Shown: positions 23,895 through 32,023 of the stretch, piece by piece
Numbering within the stretch: the first letter of the stretch is position 1
Layout: every line of letters begins with the position of its first letter
DNA from: Defluviitaleaceae bacterium
GTDB lineage: Bacteria; Bacillota; Clostridia; Lachnospirales; WQUN01
Assembly: GCA_009779835.1 (NCBI GenBank)
Contig: WRBD01000001.1
Location: forward strand, 62,001 to 126,000
Direction: 5' to 3'
DNA: 64,000 nt
Program-made: the position numbers and the translations under genes
Notes under the pieces: model-generated
Told to the model about the DNA's origin: nothing
Databases searched by the model: none
The model's input: only the letters and a program-made list of their open reading frames with translations

Positions 23895-25772
23895 TTATAC
23901 AGTACCTTGACAGTCTGTATTTATACTATATGAATTATTTCCATCCAGCCGAAAAGTGACGGACTTAGTAAATCCGTCGGGTTTGGGCGAGAATTTGCGA
24001 ATAATAAGGCTTGCGTTGTATATGCCCATGATATTAAAAATTGACATATAACCGATTCCACTGCCGCCTTCATTAAGATAAGTAGATGCGGGTTTTTTGC
24101 CCAGATTTTCCAGCGTTTCCTGTTCAAAGGGAATGCCGCTGTCTTGAACGGTAATTGCAAAAAATCCATCATCTTTGCCGAAGGAAATTCTAATTTGCTT
24201 GTGCTCACACTTGGTAGTTGCGATTATTGCGTTTTCGAGCAAATCGACGATTATTGTTTCAAAATCAAAGTAGGAAATTGCGATTTTATCAAGCTCCGAT
24301 AAATCGTATTCTATTTCAACGCTCATTCTGATTCCTTTTTCAGCCGCTTTCAGCATCATATGTTTAAGAATGCCATCCATCAGCGGATTATTTGTCGTTG
24401 GAAAATCAACAATGTTTTCCCGCCCAAACATTAAAAACCCGATTCGGTCATGAATTCTCATACGTGCGTCAATAAAATTATCTTCCCTGACGGCTGTAAT
24501 TTTTTCATCCATTGCCTGCATCAATTTAGCGTCTCTATGAATTATTGTTGCCATAACTTCATCATCGTCTTCAATTTCATCTTTAATAAGGCTTCCCTGC
24601 TCCCCCAGTAAAAACATAACCCTGTTGTATATAAAACGCGCATCGGTATCAGTTTCCACAAAAGGTTCAAGCAGTTCTTTCATGACCGGCAACAATATGC
24701 TGTTTCTATGCAGCAACGAATTTGTGGTTGGAAAATCAATAATGCTCTCCAGCTCCCACATCAGAAACTTGTTCCCGTCTGAATTGTCATGTGTATCAGA
24801 AATGCTTCCCACAAAAGATAAAAACGATTCTTGCAAAGCCGGAAGCAATTTAGCATCCCTGTGTATTATTTTTGCCATTGCTTCATTTTTATAATGGGCA
24901 TGGATTCCGTCAAGGCTTTCCCGTTCCCTCAACAGAAATTCAATCCTTTCATAAATTAAACGTGCTTTGGCATCGTTTTCCACAAAAGGTTCAAGAGTTT
25001 CTTGTATAGTCCGAATCCAATTACTGTCCTTATGGATTCTTTCCGCCATGATTTTATTATCGGCTTGAATTGCCTTAATTCGCGCATCTTTTTCCGCGAT
25101 AATTCGTTCACGTTCTTGCTTCTCCCTTTCATTAATGCGCTGCTTATATAATTTGAAAATTGCGTGTTTACACCAGAATATGATTGCGATGATACATACG
25201 GCAACTCCACTAAGAATCCAAATCCCCATTTCATGGGATGGGCGAACTTGGTTAATTAACACTAAGGCACAAATAAGGACGCCACTTAAAATAACGCCAA
25301 CAATTCCGCTCCATTTATTATATAAAAAGGGAAACCCTTTTCTGAAACGTTTTATTTTGAAGGAAGAGAATAAAATTATTCCGGTCATTATTGAAGCCAA
25401 TATTGCAGGAAAAAATATATTGGTACTTCTTGATAAAATACGAAACAATGAAACGGAAATAGAATATACCGTCAAAAAAGCCCCGAAACTGATACCAAAA
25501 GATAATAAACTGGTAATTAATGACAAGCCGGGCTTCACTCCTGTTATATTCCCCATAAAAATCGTTATAAGCGAAACCATCAAAGCGAAGCGAACGATTG
25601 GTATTGGTTCGCTTAGGAGAAATGTGCAATATCCCAAAATACAAGAAAAAACTATCCCTACAACGATAGTTTTATATGTAAATATATGTGCCACATTTAA
25701 TAATTTTACAAAAACAAACAAGCTAAACAATATCATTACTGAAAATATGATTATTTGAACAATGTAATCCAT
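23895..25772 (-). CDS. AgrC-like GHKL sensor histidine kinase with four tandem H-box units
   Basis: 625 residues from ATG 25772 (GGGGGAA ribosome site; the longer frame reads through the attenuator hairpin and is unlikely). Residues 1-205 hold six to seven membrane helices. A coiled coil follows (about 210-240, KQRINEREKQERERIIAEKD). Then come four H-box-like units at His247 (RIHKDSNWI), His304 (IIHRDAKLL), His355 (LLHRNSILL) and His412 (IIHRDAKLM). Units 1/3 and 2/4 are most alike, and each pair is 108 residues apart. The GHKL ATPase has the N-box DLLENAIIATTK (Asn514) and the G-box GGSGIGYMS. Peptide-pheromone kinases have this membrane and GHKL layout. No response regulator is nearby. Confidence 0.88.
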   Translation of the reverse strand: MDYIVQIIIFSVMILFSLFVFVKLLNVAHIFTYKTIVVGIVFSCILGYCTFLLSEPIPIVRFALMVSLITIFMGNITGVKPGLSLITSLLSFGISFGAFLTVYSISVSLFRILSRSTNIFFPAILASIMTGIILFSSFKIKRFRKGFPFLYNKWSGIVGVILSGVLICALVLINQVRPSHEMGIWILSGVAVCIIAIIFWCKHAIFKLYKQRINEREKQERERIIAEKDARIKAIQADNKIMAERIHKDSNWIRTIQETLEPFVENDAKARLIYERIEFLLRERESLDGIHAHYKNEAMAKIIHRDAKLLPALQESFLSFVGSISDTHDNSDGNKFLMWELESIIDFPTTNSLLHRNSILLPVMKELLEPFVETDTDARFIYNRVMFLLGEQGSLIKDEIEDDDEVMATIIHRDAKLMQAMDEKITAVREDNFIDARMRIHDRIGFLMFGRENIVDFPTTNNPLMDGILKHMMLKAAEKGIRMSVEIEYDLSELDKIAISYFDFETIIVDLLENAIIATTKCEHKQIRISFGKDDGFFAITVQDSGIPFEQETLENLGKKPASTYLNEGGSGIGYMSIFNIMGIYNASLIIRKFSPKPDGFTKSVTFRLDGNNSYSINTDCQGTV

Positions 25773-25792
25773 TTCAATTCCCCCAAAAATAA

Positions 25793-25822
25793 ACCGACCG
25801 GCATGTGTATACATGGGTCGGT
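25793..25822 (-). terminator. Attenuator hairpin between 15-aa peptide gene and kinase
   Basis: On the minus strand ACCGACC (25793-25799) pairs with GGTCGGT (25816-25822), and the inner CATGT/ACATG pairs close a GTAT loop: 12 base pairs with a small bulge. The transcript continues with UUUAUUUUU and then the GGGGG ribosome site of the kinase. This is a good intrinsic terminator placed inside the operon, suggesting that most transcripts end after the peptide gene. Confidence 0.75.
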
Positions 25823-25839
25823 GTGCTAAGGATGTTAAA

Positions 25840-25887
25840 TCAACCGCCAAATCCCCGTAATATCATATCCCATATATCTGGCCACAT
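25840..25887 (-). CDS. 15-residue peptide gene upstream of the kinase (candidate signal peptide)
   Basis: ATG 25887 to TGA 25840-25842 encodes MWPDIWDMILRGFGG. An excellent ribosome site AAGGAGG lies 9 bases upstream, better than that of most genes here. The peptide is amphipathic with two Trp and a Gly-Gly end. It precedes an AgrC-like receptor kinase and is separated from it by a terminator-like hairpin, an arrangement that gives more peptide than receptor. No AgrB-type processing protease is visible, so it might be exported as is, act inside the cell, or be a leader peptide controlling the hairpin. Confidence 0.55.
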   Translation of the reverse strand: MWPDIWDMILRGFGG

Positions 25888-25950
25888 GTCCGTTCGCCTC
25901 CTTCTGCATATATTTTTTATACATACAGGGTAAGACGAATCAGAAAAAAA

Positions 25951-26055
25951 CTAAGTTTTATATTGTCCTTTGTTTGCATTACTATACATTATTCTGCGTA
26001 AAACGTCTTTCTTTGCACTCCAATCCGACATTTTATCCGCATTCATTAGGTGCAT
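25951..26055 (-). CDS. Doubtful 34-residue ORF in the kinase leader
   Basis: The minus-strand frame is open from 26142 to 25951, but its first codons overlap the promoter at 26114-26142, so only the part from ATG 26055 (MHLMNADKMSDWSAKKDVLR) could be translated. No ribosome site is evident. It may simply be part of an untranslated leader. Confidence 0.25.
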   Translation of the reverse strand: MHLMNADKMSDWSAKKDVLRRIMYSNANKGQYKT

Positions 26056-26113
26056 CTTAACCAAAAGAATGGTCAGTTTTTTCTCTAAAGCCTCCGCTAC
26101 CTTCCGTGAAGAC

Positions 26114-26142
26114 ATAATACAATATGTATTAACTGAATGCAA
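26114..26142 (-). promoter_or_regulatory. Promoter for the peptide-kinase operon
   Basis: On the minus strand TTGCAT (26142-26137) and TATTAT (26119-26114) are separated by exactly 17 bases, a good sigma-A type pair. Transcription would start near 26107 and yield a leader of about 220 bases before the 15-residue peptide gene. Confidence 0.65.
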
Positions 26143-26237
26143 GATATTTCAACAATATTTTTCAATATTTCAGTGAACTTGACTTTGCTATAATACGTTG
26201 AGTTTTTTTGAGTTTCGTAACAGTTGCCGGGAAGGGG

Positions 26238-26708
26238 GTGTTTTTATCAAAAAAAGAATATTTGCGTTTTTGTGCCTTTTTGTGCTTCTGTTCTTCTGTT
26301 CGGTTGCGTTTATTGTCCCTGCTAAAGCGGATAATGGACAAGTGTCCGCAGTACAAGAAAGCCATCAACCCGCAATAATCCCCATTCAACCATTCTGGTC
26401 ACACACAATCCATGTATGTGTCTTTGGATATAGTGAATGGACGTGCAACAATGTCGGGGACTGTAATGGAACAAATAGGCACAGAACGAATTTCGGTCAA
26501 TGCTCGTTTAGAGCGGGTTAATCCCAATGGAACTACGACGCAAATTGGCTCATGGAACAATCTCCAAGCCACGGGTTTCTTTTGGGCTTGGGAACGAGTA
26601 CATTTTGTAGAAAGAGGTCACGACTATCGCCTTACGCTCACGGCGACAGTATTTCGGAATGGAACCAGTGAAACTGTTTCCACAAGCCGAACAACAAAAG
26701 CAAACTAG
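26238..26708 (+). pseudogene. Secreted beta-rich small protein, frameshifted, start codon doubtful
   Basis: The first frame holds an obvious signal peptide (KKRIFAFLCLFVLLFFCSVA ... AKADNGQVSAVQ). The expected ATG before KKRIF reads ATC; GTG 26238 is the only nearby alternative, next to GGAAGGGGG. Near 26405-26412 the frame must shift to continue with MYVSLDIVNGRATMSGTVME and GHDYRLTLTATVFRNGTSET, ending TAG 26706-26708. The second half looks like a single Ig-like or beta-sandwich domain. A 3' fragment of the same gene family occurs at 55779-55848. It is directly upstream of the metalloprotease gene. Confidence 0.65.
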
Positions 26709-26723
26709 AGGAGGATGATTTTA

Positions 26724-27683
26724 ATGAAAATCACAAAAAAAGCACTACTATTATTAGCAACGATTATGTCGTTGTTGATGTTGTCTAATACAGTATTTGC
26801 AAACGATATAATAAATTACACGGATGATGAAACTACCTATTTTAGCGATGAAATAAGTTACATCTGTGATGAAGTAAGTTACGCTTTCGATGAAATAAAC
26901 TACATTGATGATGAACCTAGCGAAACAGAATTTGCAAATACAGAATATGAGAGCATTGTTCCCCTAACCAATGTGACAATAACCCTAAATCCAAACGGTG
27001 GCAGTGTGAGTCCGACGAGTATTCTTAGGTCTATTGGAAGTACTTTTGGAACAGGAGGTTCTTTACCAACGCCAACTAGAAGTGGTCGTGTGTTCATTGC
27101 TTGGTTTGATACGTCTGCAATTACCGGTGGTACTCGAGTGCATAACAATACAATCGTTCCAGCATCGGGCATGCGAACCTTGTTCGCTAGATGGACTGAC
27201 CCAGTACGCCATTTGGGTTATTGGTGGCCGTCTGCTAACGCAAACACAACTAATGTTCCGCTTAGGTTCTCTCCTCAACCTCCGTCAGGATGGCAAACAC
27301 CCATGAATAACGCCATGTCAAATTGGAACACGCGGGATACGCCAATTAACTTCGCTACTAACTCAAATTCAACCAATATTGTCTCAGTTGGTTCTCTCGC
27401 TGCTACTTGGTATGGTGAAATTTCTATATTCTATAGTGGTTCTAATATAAATGAGTTTTCAGTCAATTTGAACTCACGAACTATTACGAATGATGCCACA
27501 AATTTGGGGAACTTTATAACAAGTGTGTTTGCCCATGAATTAGGTCATGCAATTGGTCTTGTAGACAATCCTGTCGCTTCAGCCGATGGTAGTATCATGA
27601 ACCACAGTAGAAACAGGAATACCCTCACAATACCAACCGCATATGATGTGACGAGCGTAAACATCTTGTATAGTAGAAATTAA
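26724..27683 (+). CDS. Secreted matrixin-like zinc metalloprotease with InlB-type repeat
   Basis: 319 residues from ATG 26724 (GAGGAGG site). Signal peptide 1-27 (ends TVFA). Residues about 28-75 are an acidic repeat of the type (D/E)E(I/V)(S/N)Y. An InlB/Flg_new beta-repeat follows (VTITLNPNGGSVSP ... LFARW). The C-terminal domain (about 155-319) ends in the zinc motif HELGHAIGL (271-279) followed by VDNP and the Met-turn-like SIMNHSR, as in M10-type peptidases. It should cut extracellular proteins. It forms an operon with the secreted protein upstream and the lipoprotein 13 bases downstream. Confidence 0.86.
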   Translation: MKITKKALLLLATIMSLLMLSNTVFANDIINYTDDETTYFSDEISYICDEVSYAFDEINYIDDEPSETEFANTEYESIVPLTNVTITLNPNGGSVSPTSILRSIGSTFGTGGSLPTPTRSGRVFIAWFDTSAITGGTRVHNNTIVPASGMRTLFARWTDPVRHLGYWWPSANANTTNVPLRFSPQPPSGWQTPMNNAMSNWNTRDTPINFATNSNSTNIVSVGSLAATWYGEISIFYSGSNINEFSVNLNSRTITNDATNLGNFITSVFAHELGHAIGLVDNPVASADGSIMNHSRNRNTLTIPTAYDVTSVNILYSRN

Positions 27684-27696
27684 GGAGGAATCTATC

Positions 27697-28386
27697 ATGC
27701 GTAAATTTTTGTCAGCATCTGCAATTCTAATCTGCTTAGTATTTTTAGGTGCTTGTTCAACTGAAAATACTTTTGAAGCAGAATCGGCAATCGGATTTAC
27801 CGAGGCAGAAACAATGGAAGTAGAATCGACAATCGGTGCAACCGAGGCAGAAACTATGATTGTTATGGCAGATTTCCCACACTATAACATCATTGAACAT
27901 TTAGCGACTAACGCTACAGAAATCGTAAGAGTTGAAGTGATTGACGAAAGGGCTGAAAAAATCAATATATGGATGTCTCCCGCTAACGAACTTGAGGACG
28001 CAGACTTCGGCACATTCGATGCATACCGTATTTTTACGGTAAATAGAATAAGAGTATTAGAAGTTTTTCAAGGCGATGTAAATGTCGGAGATGTATTAGA
28101 GGTTAAGCAGATTGGCGGCAGAATGAATGATTCGGTTGTTATTAATCATGACAGCGTTCCACTAGTTGTCGGCGATGACCTTGTATTGTTTCTACAATCT
28201 TACGACATTGAAGGAATGCCCGCTTGTTTATTAAACCCTACGCAAAGTGCGTATCGTTTTAATGAAAATGCCGCTATACGAGATGATAATACTGAATTGG
28301 AAAGCCTCAATCCGCAGAATGATTTAACTCTTACGTTAAATGATTTGGCGCAAATTTCTAGGAACAACGAAGTGTTAGGAGAGTAG
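27697..28386 (+). CDS. Lipoprotein of unknown function in the metalloprotease operon
   Basis: 229 residues; AAGGAGG before ATG 27697. Lipoprotein signal ending VFLGAC, Cys20. After the Cys comes an internal duplication (AESAIGFTEAETM / VESTIGATEAETM) forming an acidic stalk. The rest (DFPHYNIIEHLATNATEIVRV ... VNRIRVLEVFQGDVNVGDVLEV ... LVLFLQSY) has the look of a small beta-barrel domain (YDR-type LEV-x-QG motif common in Clostridia lipoproteins). It could be a surface partner or self-protection factor for the protease; that is inference. A terminator follows at 28415. Confidence 0.75.
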   Translation: MRKFLSASAILICLVFLGACSTENTFEAESAIGFTEAETMEVESTIGATEAETMIVMADFPHYNIIEHLATNATEIVRVEVIDERAEKINIWMSPANELEDADFGTFDAYRIFTVNRIRVLEVFQGDVNVGDVLEVKQIGGRMNDSVVINHDSVPLVVGDDLVLFLQSYDIEGMPACLLNPTQSAYRFNENAAIRDDNTELESLNPQNDLTLTLNDLAQISRNNEVLGE

Positions 28387-28414
28387 TTCCATAGGTGCAG
28401 TTGACATCTTTAAA

Positions 28415-28452
28415 GCAGGATACGCTCCATATGGGGTGTACCCTGTTTTTTT
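28415..28452 (+). terminator. Terminator after the protease-lipoprotein operon
   Basis: Hairpin GCAGGATACGCTCC / GGGGTGTACCCTG with an ATAT loop and an uninterrupted run of eight T. A second small hairpin CTTGCG/CGCAAG follows at 28453-28471. Confidence 0.75.
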
Positions 28453-28696
28453 CTTGCGGTGAAGTCGCAAGGTTTTAGCACCCGCTACATACGGCAGATA
28501 GTGTGTTGGATTCTTGACATAGGGCTGTGAAGTCCTTTGAAACTGTGATTTTGCGGTTTCCCTTTGCGGATACCCCTTTAAGTATCAGCTTCTTTTATGT
28601 TTCGTTATGCCCCCGTGTCCATTAACGGAATGGATTTCAATTGAAGCTTCAAAGAGCCATAAAATGCCCATTACAATTGCAAACAAAATATGCATT

Positions 28697-28732
28697 TGAC
28701 AAATTCTTTTTGTATGATGTAGAATTCTACAC
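28697..28732 (+). promoter_or_regulatory. Promoter with perfect 14-bp palindrome over the -10 box
   Basis: TTGACA at 28697-28702, 18-base spacer, TAGAAT at 28721-28726. The -10 box is embedded in the perfect palindrome TGTAGAATTCTACA (28719-28732), an ideal place for a repressor to block RNA polymerase. Confidence 0.6.
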
Positions 28733-28775
28733 ATTAAGACATTACTCGCTTTAGGATTGCCTTTGGAGGTTAGCT

Positions 28776-28844
28776 ATGGCAGGAGGGTCTATGAGCATTG
28801 ACGTAAAACAAATTAAGCCGATAAGAATATCGGCGGAGTGGTAA
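28776..28844 (+). CDS. 22-residue ORF behind the palindromic promoter
   Basis: ATG 28776 with GGAGG 6 bases upstream encodes MAGGSMSIDVKQIKPIRISA, then EW and TAA. The frame goes on after the stop (QFAKERFYRLH, stop), so the TAA may be a mutated sense codon and the ORF the 5' stump of an older gene. With the promoter at 28697 and the terminator at 28921 it forms an isolated unit of about 230 bases, so a small RNA is an equally good reading. Confidence 0.4.
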   Translation: MAGGSMSIDVKQIKPIRISAEW

Positions 28845-28920
28845 CAGTTTGCTAAGGAGCGATTTTATCGTCTCCACTAATTATTCAACTTCTCTAATTG
28901 TTAAAATGAAAATGAAAAAG

Positions 28921-28966
28921 GGAATCCCTTTCAGCAATTATTATTATTGCAAGGGATTCTTTTTTC
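28921..28966 (+). terminator. Strong rho-independent terminator
   Basis: GAATCCCTT (28922-28930) pairs with AAGGGATTC (28951-28959); GCAAT/ATTGC continue the stem inside; a T6 run follows. It closes the short unit that starts at 28697. Confidence 0.85.
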
Positions 28967-29065
28967 ATTTTAGAAGCTGAATATTCCATTGATTATTATT
29001 CTTGCAAGAAAGTACAGATTGCGACGATTGTAAGGAATATCATAAAAAAATTGGAGGCGTTATAA

Positions 29066-29362
29066 TTGGAACGATACAAGACACGCAATTTGGATATTAC
29101 TGGACGTTTATCAATACCCGGCGAGTTAAGAATCGCATTGAATATAGAAGCCGGGAGTAATATTTTCTTAACGTGCATAGACACAATAGTCGCTATACAC
29201 CGAGCAGAGGGTGACGCAGGGACTGCTTGCGCCGTCAGCCACATTAATGACACCGGTATGATATCTTTGCCTGCTGAAGTCAAAAAGAAGATGGGCTGGA
29301 AAGAAAAAGCCCGAATTGCCATGTATCACACGGATAAATTGATAATTTTAAAATCAGCATAA
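29066..29362 (+). CDS. Tandem SpoVT/AbrB-domain protein
   Basis: 98 residues with a TTG start (29066) behind TTGGAGG. Two swapped-hairpin-type half domains are visible: LDITGRLSIPGELRIALNIE (about 8-45) and HINDTGMISLPAEVKKKMGW (about 58-98). AbrB-like proteins bind DNA as dimers of this fold; two copies in one chain suggest a self-contained DNA-binding unit or an antitoxin-like regulator. No toxin gene follows. The palindrome at 28719 is a possible target, unproven. A terminator follows directly. Confidence 0.75.
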   Translation: MERYKTRNLDITGRLSIPGELRIALNIEAGSNIFLTCIDTIVAIHRAEGDAGTACAVSHINDTGMISLPAEVKKKMGWKEKARIAMYHTDKLIILKSA

Positions 29363-29416
29363 ATAAAGTAAAGTGCCTAAAATTTATTAAGGCATTGTCT
29401 CATTGTGCGCGAAAGA

Positions 29417-29448
29417 AGAGCAGGTTATCGAATAACCGCTCTTTTTTT
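29417..29448 (+). terminator. Terminator after the AbrB-like gene
   Basis: AGAGC-A-GGTTAT pairs with ATAACC-GCTCT around a CGA loop, followed by seven T. Confidence 0.85.
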
Positions 29449-29606
29449 GGCAGAAAATCGTTATAAAACAATTGAAATCATGTTAAATCAAATATTCCGG
29501 AATTTTAATTTTTGCAATATAAAATAAATTTACTCTTAACTGTTATTAATATTGCCGACGGCTTTTTCAGAAAACCTTAAGCAAAAAATAAAAAAACATT
29601 TTATTG

Positions 29607-29845
29607 TCAAACAAATATACCATAGAGCCTTTTTGATGCTACAATAACCTGAACAACCTCAATGCTTTCTTCAACTTTTTCGCTTAGAGTTCCAATGTAT
29701 CCAATAGCCATAGAGAGAAGCAAATCCAAGTTACGTATGGAATCAAGCGAGCGAACCAGAAATTTCTCAAATCCATAACCCTGTTTTTTGAACCGATAAT
29801 ACTCTTCGATGCGCCAACGCATAAGATAAACCTTGGTTACAGTAT
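29607..29845 (-). pseudogene. IS4-family transposase remnant (C-terminal part)
   Basis: The frame gives VYLMRWRIEEYYRFKKQGYG, then FEKFLVRSLDSIRNLDLLLS, the conserved C-terminal region of DDE transposases of the IS4 group, where the catalytic Glu lies in the RWRIEEYYRFKK segment. No upstream transposase sequence remains. The broken edge abuts the truncated TetR gene on the other strand. Confidence 0.82.
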
Positions 29846-30268
29846 GAGAATTATGTAAAACTAAACGAAAATTTAAGGCAAGTGTGTGTGTACACTCCCG
29901 ACCCGGAGAATTACGAAAATGACGTTAATTCGCTCTTAGTGAAGGTTGTGAAAGCGGTCTTTGTGTTTGCAAATGAAAATACGGAATTTTATTTATTTAA
30001 CATTTCGCTTGGTTCCGCGCCATCAGAATCAAAATCTGTGAAAGCTGCGGAAAAATACATTTTAACACAATACAAAATACTGTCCGAATTGTTTGCGGAT
30101 ATTTTAAAAGTGCATATGAATTTATCCGGCAAAGAAGATATGTTGGCATTCAGATTTTTATCGCTGCTTAACGCGCATATTATTTTGTGGTTCGGGAGCA
30201 TGGGCGATTTATCTGATGCAACAGCCAATTCAATTACAACAGGGTATATGCACGGAATATTTTCATGA
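29840..30268 (+). pseudogene. TetR-type regulator, N-terminal HTH lost
   Basis: From CAG 29840 the frame is open to TGA 30268 without a credible start near the 5' end. The sequence (QYENYVKLNENLRQ ... VFANENTEFYLFNISLGSAP ... ILTQYKILSELFADILKVHM ... LLNAHIILWFGSMGDL) fits the helical ligand-binding half of a TetR-family regulator. The HTH part is missing exactly where the IS4 remnant begins. The internal GTG/ATG codons could yield a headless protein. Function lost or unknown. Confidence 0.55.
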
Positions 30269-30685
30269 TTGCAATTGCTGTTGTAATCCGGGATTGGATA
30301 ATATTTTCGATTGCATGAAGCCCAAATTTCCCTCGTCCTCGTCGCTTTTTCCGCCGAAGCTAATCAGTGACTCGTTCGGAATATTTTGAAGCTTTCGCAA
30401 ATTTGTGATGAAATCATTTCGCTTTTGCAAAAATATTTTTAGCTGTGCGGGCGATTCGCACGCGGGCATATGTTCTTTATCAAAATCTTGTATTTTTTTC
30501 TTGATGTCTTCATCCGTCAGGGAATTAAGCCCGCGCAATATTTTGTCTTGGTATTCTTCAATCGCAAGCAAAAAATCACATGCGGTTTCATTTTCGTCTT
30601 CATCGCACGGTGGCTTAAAAGTTGGTGCAGGTTTGGACGTTATGCCCGATTTCATTTCAAAAACATTTATTATCGCATCCAACAT
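30263..30685 (-). CDS. Hypothetical acidic helical protein
   Basis: 140 residues from ATG 30685 (GAGGAGAAAA site). The sequence is charged and helical (EEYQDKILRGLNSLTDEDIK, FLQKRNDFITNLRKLQNIPN) without membrane segments, Cys motifs or a signal peptide. I do not recognise a family. It overlaps the convergent TetR relic by 6 bases and lies 31 bases downstream of the fragment ending at 30717. Confidence 0.6.
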   Translation of the reverse strand: MLDAIINVFEMKSGITSKPAPTFKPPCDEDENETACDFLLAIEEYQDKILRGLNSLTDEDIKKKIQDFDKEHMPACESPAQLKIFLQKRNDFITNLRKLQNIPNESLISFGGKSDEDEGNLGFMQSKILSNPGLQQQLQS

Positions 30686-30716
30686 TTTATTTTCTCCTCG
30701 CAAAAAAAATTTTCAT

Positions 30717-30914
30717 TTATTTTTTTTGATTGTCGTTTTGCAAATGCAAAATTTCTTCATCGGACAGAACAGGGATGCTCGTTTGCAAATGAGAACTGTG
30801 CTTTTGTATAGCGTCGGTTATTAAATTTATTTCATCTGCCGAATCACGGCATAACATTTCCAAAATTTCTTCGCTGAAAAATTCCTCCAATAATTCTAAC
30901 CCCGGCGGTTTTTT
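30717..30914 (-). pseudogene. 3' fragment of an unknown protein gene
   Basis: Reverse-strand frame PPGLELLEEFFSEEILEMLC, RDSADEINLI and SIPVLSDEEILHLQNDNQKK ends at TAA 30717-30719. Upstream it hits a stop near 30930, where plus-strand coding begins, so the 5' part has been replaced. It likely belonged to the same operon as 30263-30685. Confidence 0.45.
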
Positions 30915-30918
30915 TATC

Positions 30919-31943
30919 GTGACTGCGCGAAATTATATAAAACGCTATAAAACCGCTCAATATAATTACGCGAAAACGCTTGCACCGTTGGACGATAAAA
31001 TTTCCTATCACGATGACTTGCGGCATCTTTACGAAAACTTCCCGGATACGGATATTCTTAAATCAACAATTTTGCAACGTTTGAATCAAAAAGAAATTCA
31101 GTTGTACGAACTTTTTTATGAACAAAATAGTTCCATAGAAGAATTTTTATATGCTTATGCAGAGGTTAGTGATGGCAGAGCTTCTGATGATTTGGCAAGA
31201 AGAGCAAGAAATTCGGATTTAACATCACTGGACACAATTCATCTGCTTACAAACCTTCCGGAGGCTTTTAAACTTGCTTTAATTGATGTGCGTGAAACAT
31301 GGGTAAATATTGTATATGTGGTGGATTTTGATGAAGATGCCGGTATAGGGTCACGGAATATATTCATGCGTCCGCATTTTGAACTTCAAGTTACCCGCTG
31401 GACATATGAAGATTAGAGTCATGGAGGATAAATTCTCCATTGGATGGTATCATTAGTCAATTCGGTTTTACGGAAAATGATTTGATTGATGGGAGGTATT
31501 ATTTACGTGAGAATCTAACAACGAATAGGCTATACTGGGCACAGGGTAGCAATCGTTTTTGTCTAACAATGCCTGAGGAAGCACATATAAACAATTATGC
31601 ATCAGGGTTTACTGCCGCAGATTTTGGGCTTGCGGCGGAAATCAACGCTAATGATGTGATTAAATTTGCAGAAACAGTTGCCGTAAACTTGCATGATGAA
31701 AATAATATTGCATCATGGCGTGCCGGAGATTTTGCAATGATTGAGGAAATGTTGCAATCCGAAAATGTCACGATTGCGGAACCGACTGATTTATACCATG
31801 CGGAGGATATATCACAACACAGTGAAACTTCGCGCGGCGAGACAGAAATTTACGAACACCGAGAGCAAGAAGAATTGTATATATCTCCAGTGCCGGAAGA
31901 ACTGTTACAATCCGAAAGTGTCACGACTACGGAATTTGAATAA
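30919..31943 (+). pseudogene. Chimeric, frameshifted copy (A) of a lipoprotein family
   Basis: The frame from GTG 30919 begins with an unrelated helical segment (ARNYIKRYKTAQYNYAKTLA ... KEIQLYELFYEQN) and then joins a domain, EEFLYAYAEVSDGRASDDLA ... FMRPHFELQVTRWTYED, stopping at 31416. A lost base near 31414 explains the stop: the next frame continues SWRINSPLDGIISQFGFTEN and runs to TAA 31943. The same domain occurs at 32024-32657 behind a lipoprotein signal. So this is a promoter-less, signal-less duplicate fused to foreign sequence and broken by a deletion. The ends carry the repeated phrase LLQSE(N/S)VT. Confidence 0.65.
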
Positions 31944-32023
31944 GACTGGGAAGCCGAGTAAAAACATTCCTTGCGAGCTTATGTTTACCCGACTTCCCTA
32001 TCTTTTTAAGGGTGATATGTATT

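Noticed and set aside
25135-25758. 207-residue plus-strand frame opposite the kinase membrane domain
   Set aside because: Lys/Ile-rich low-complexity antisense frame; the minus strand has hydrophobic helices and the GHKL domain.
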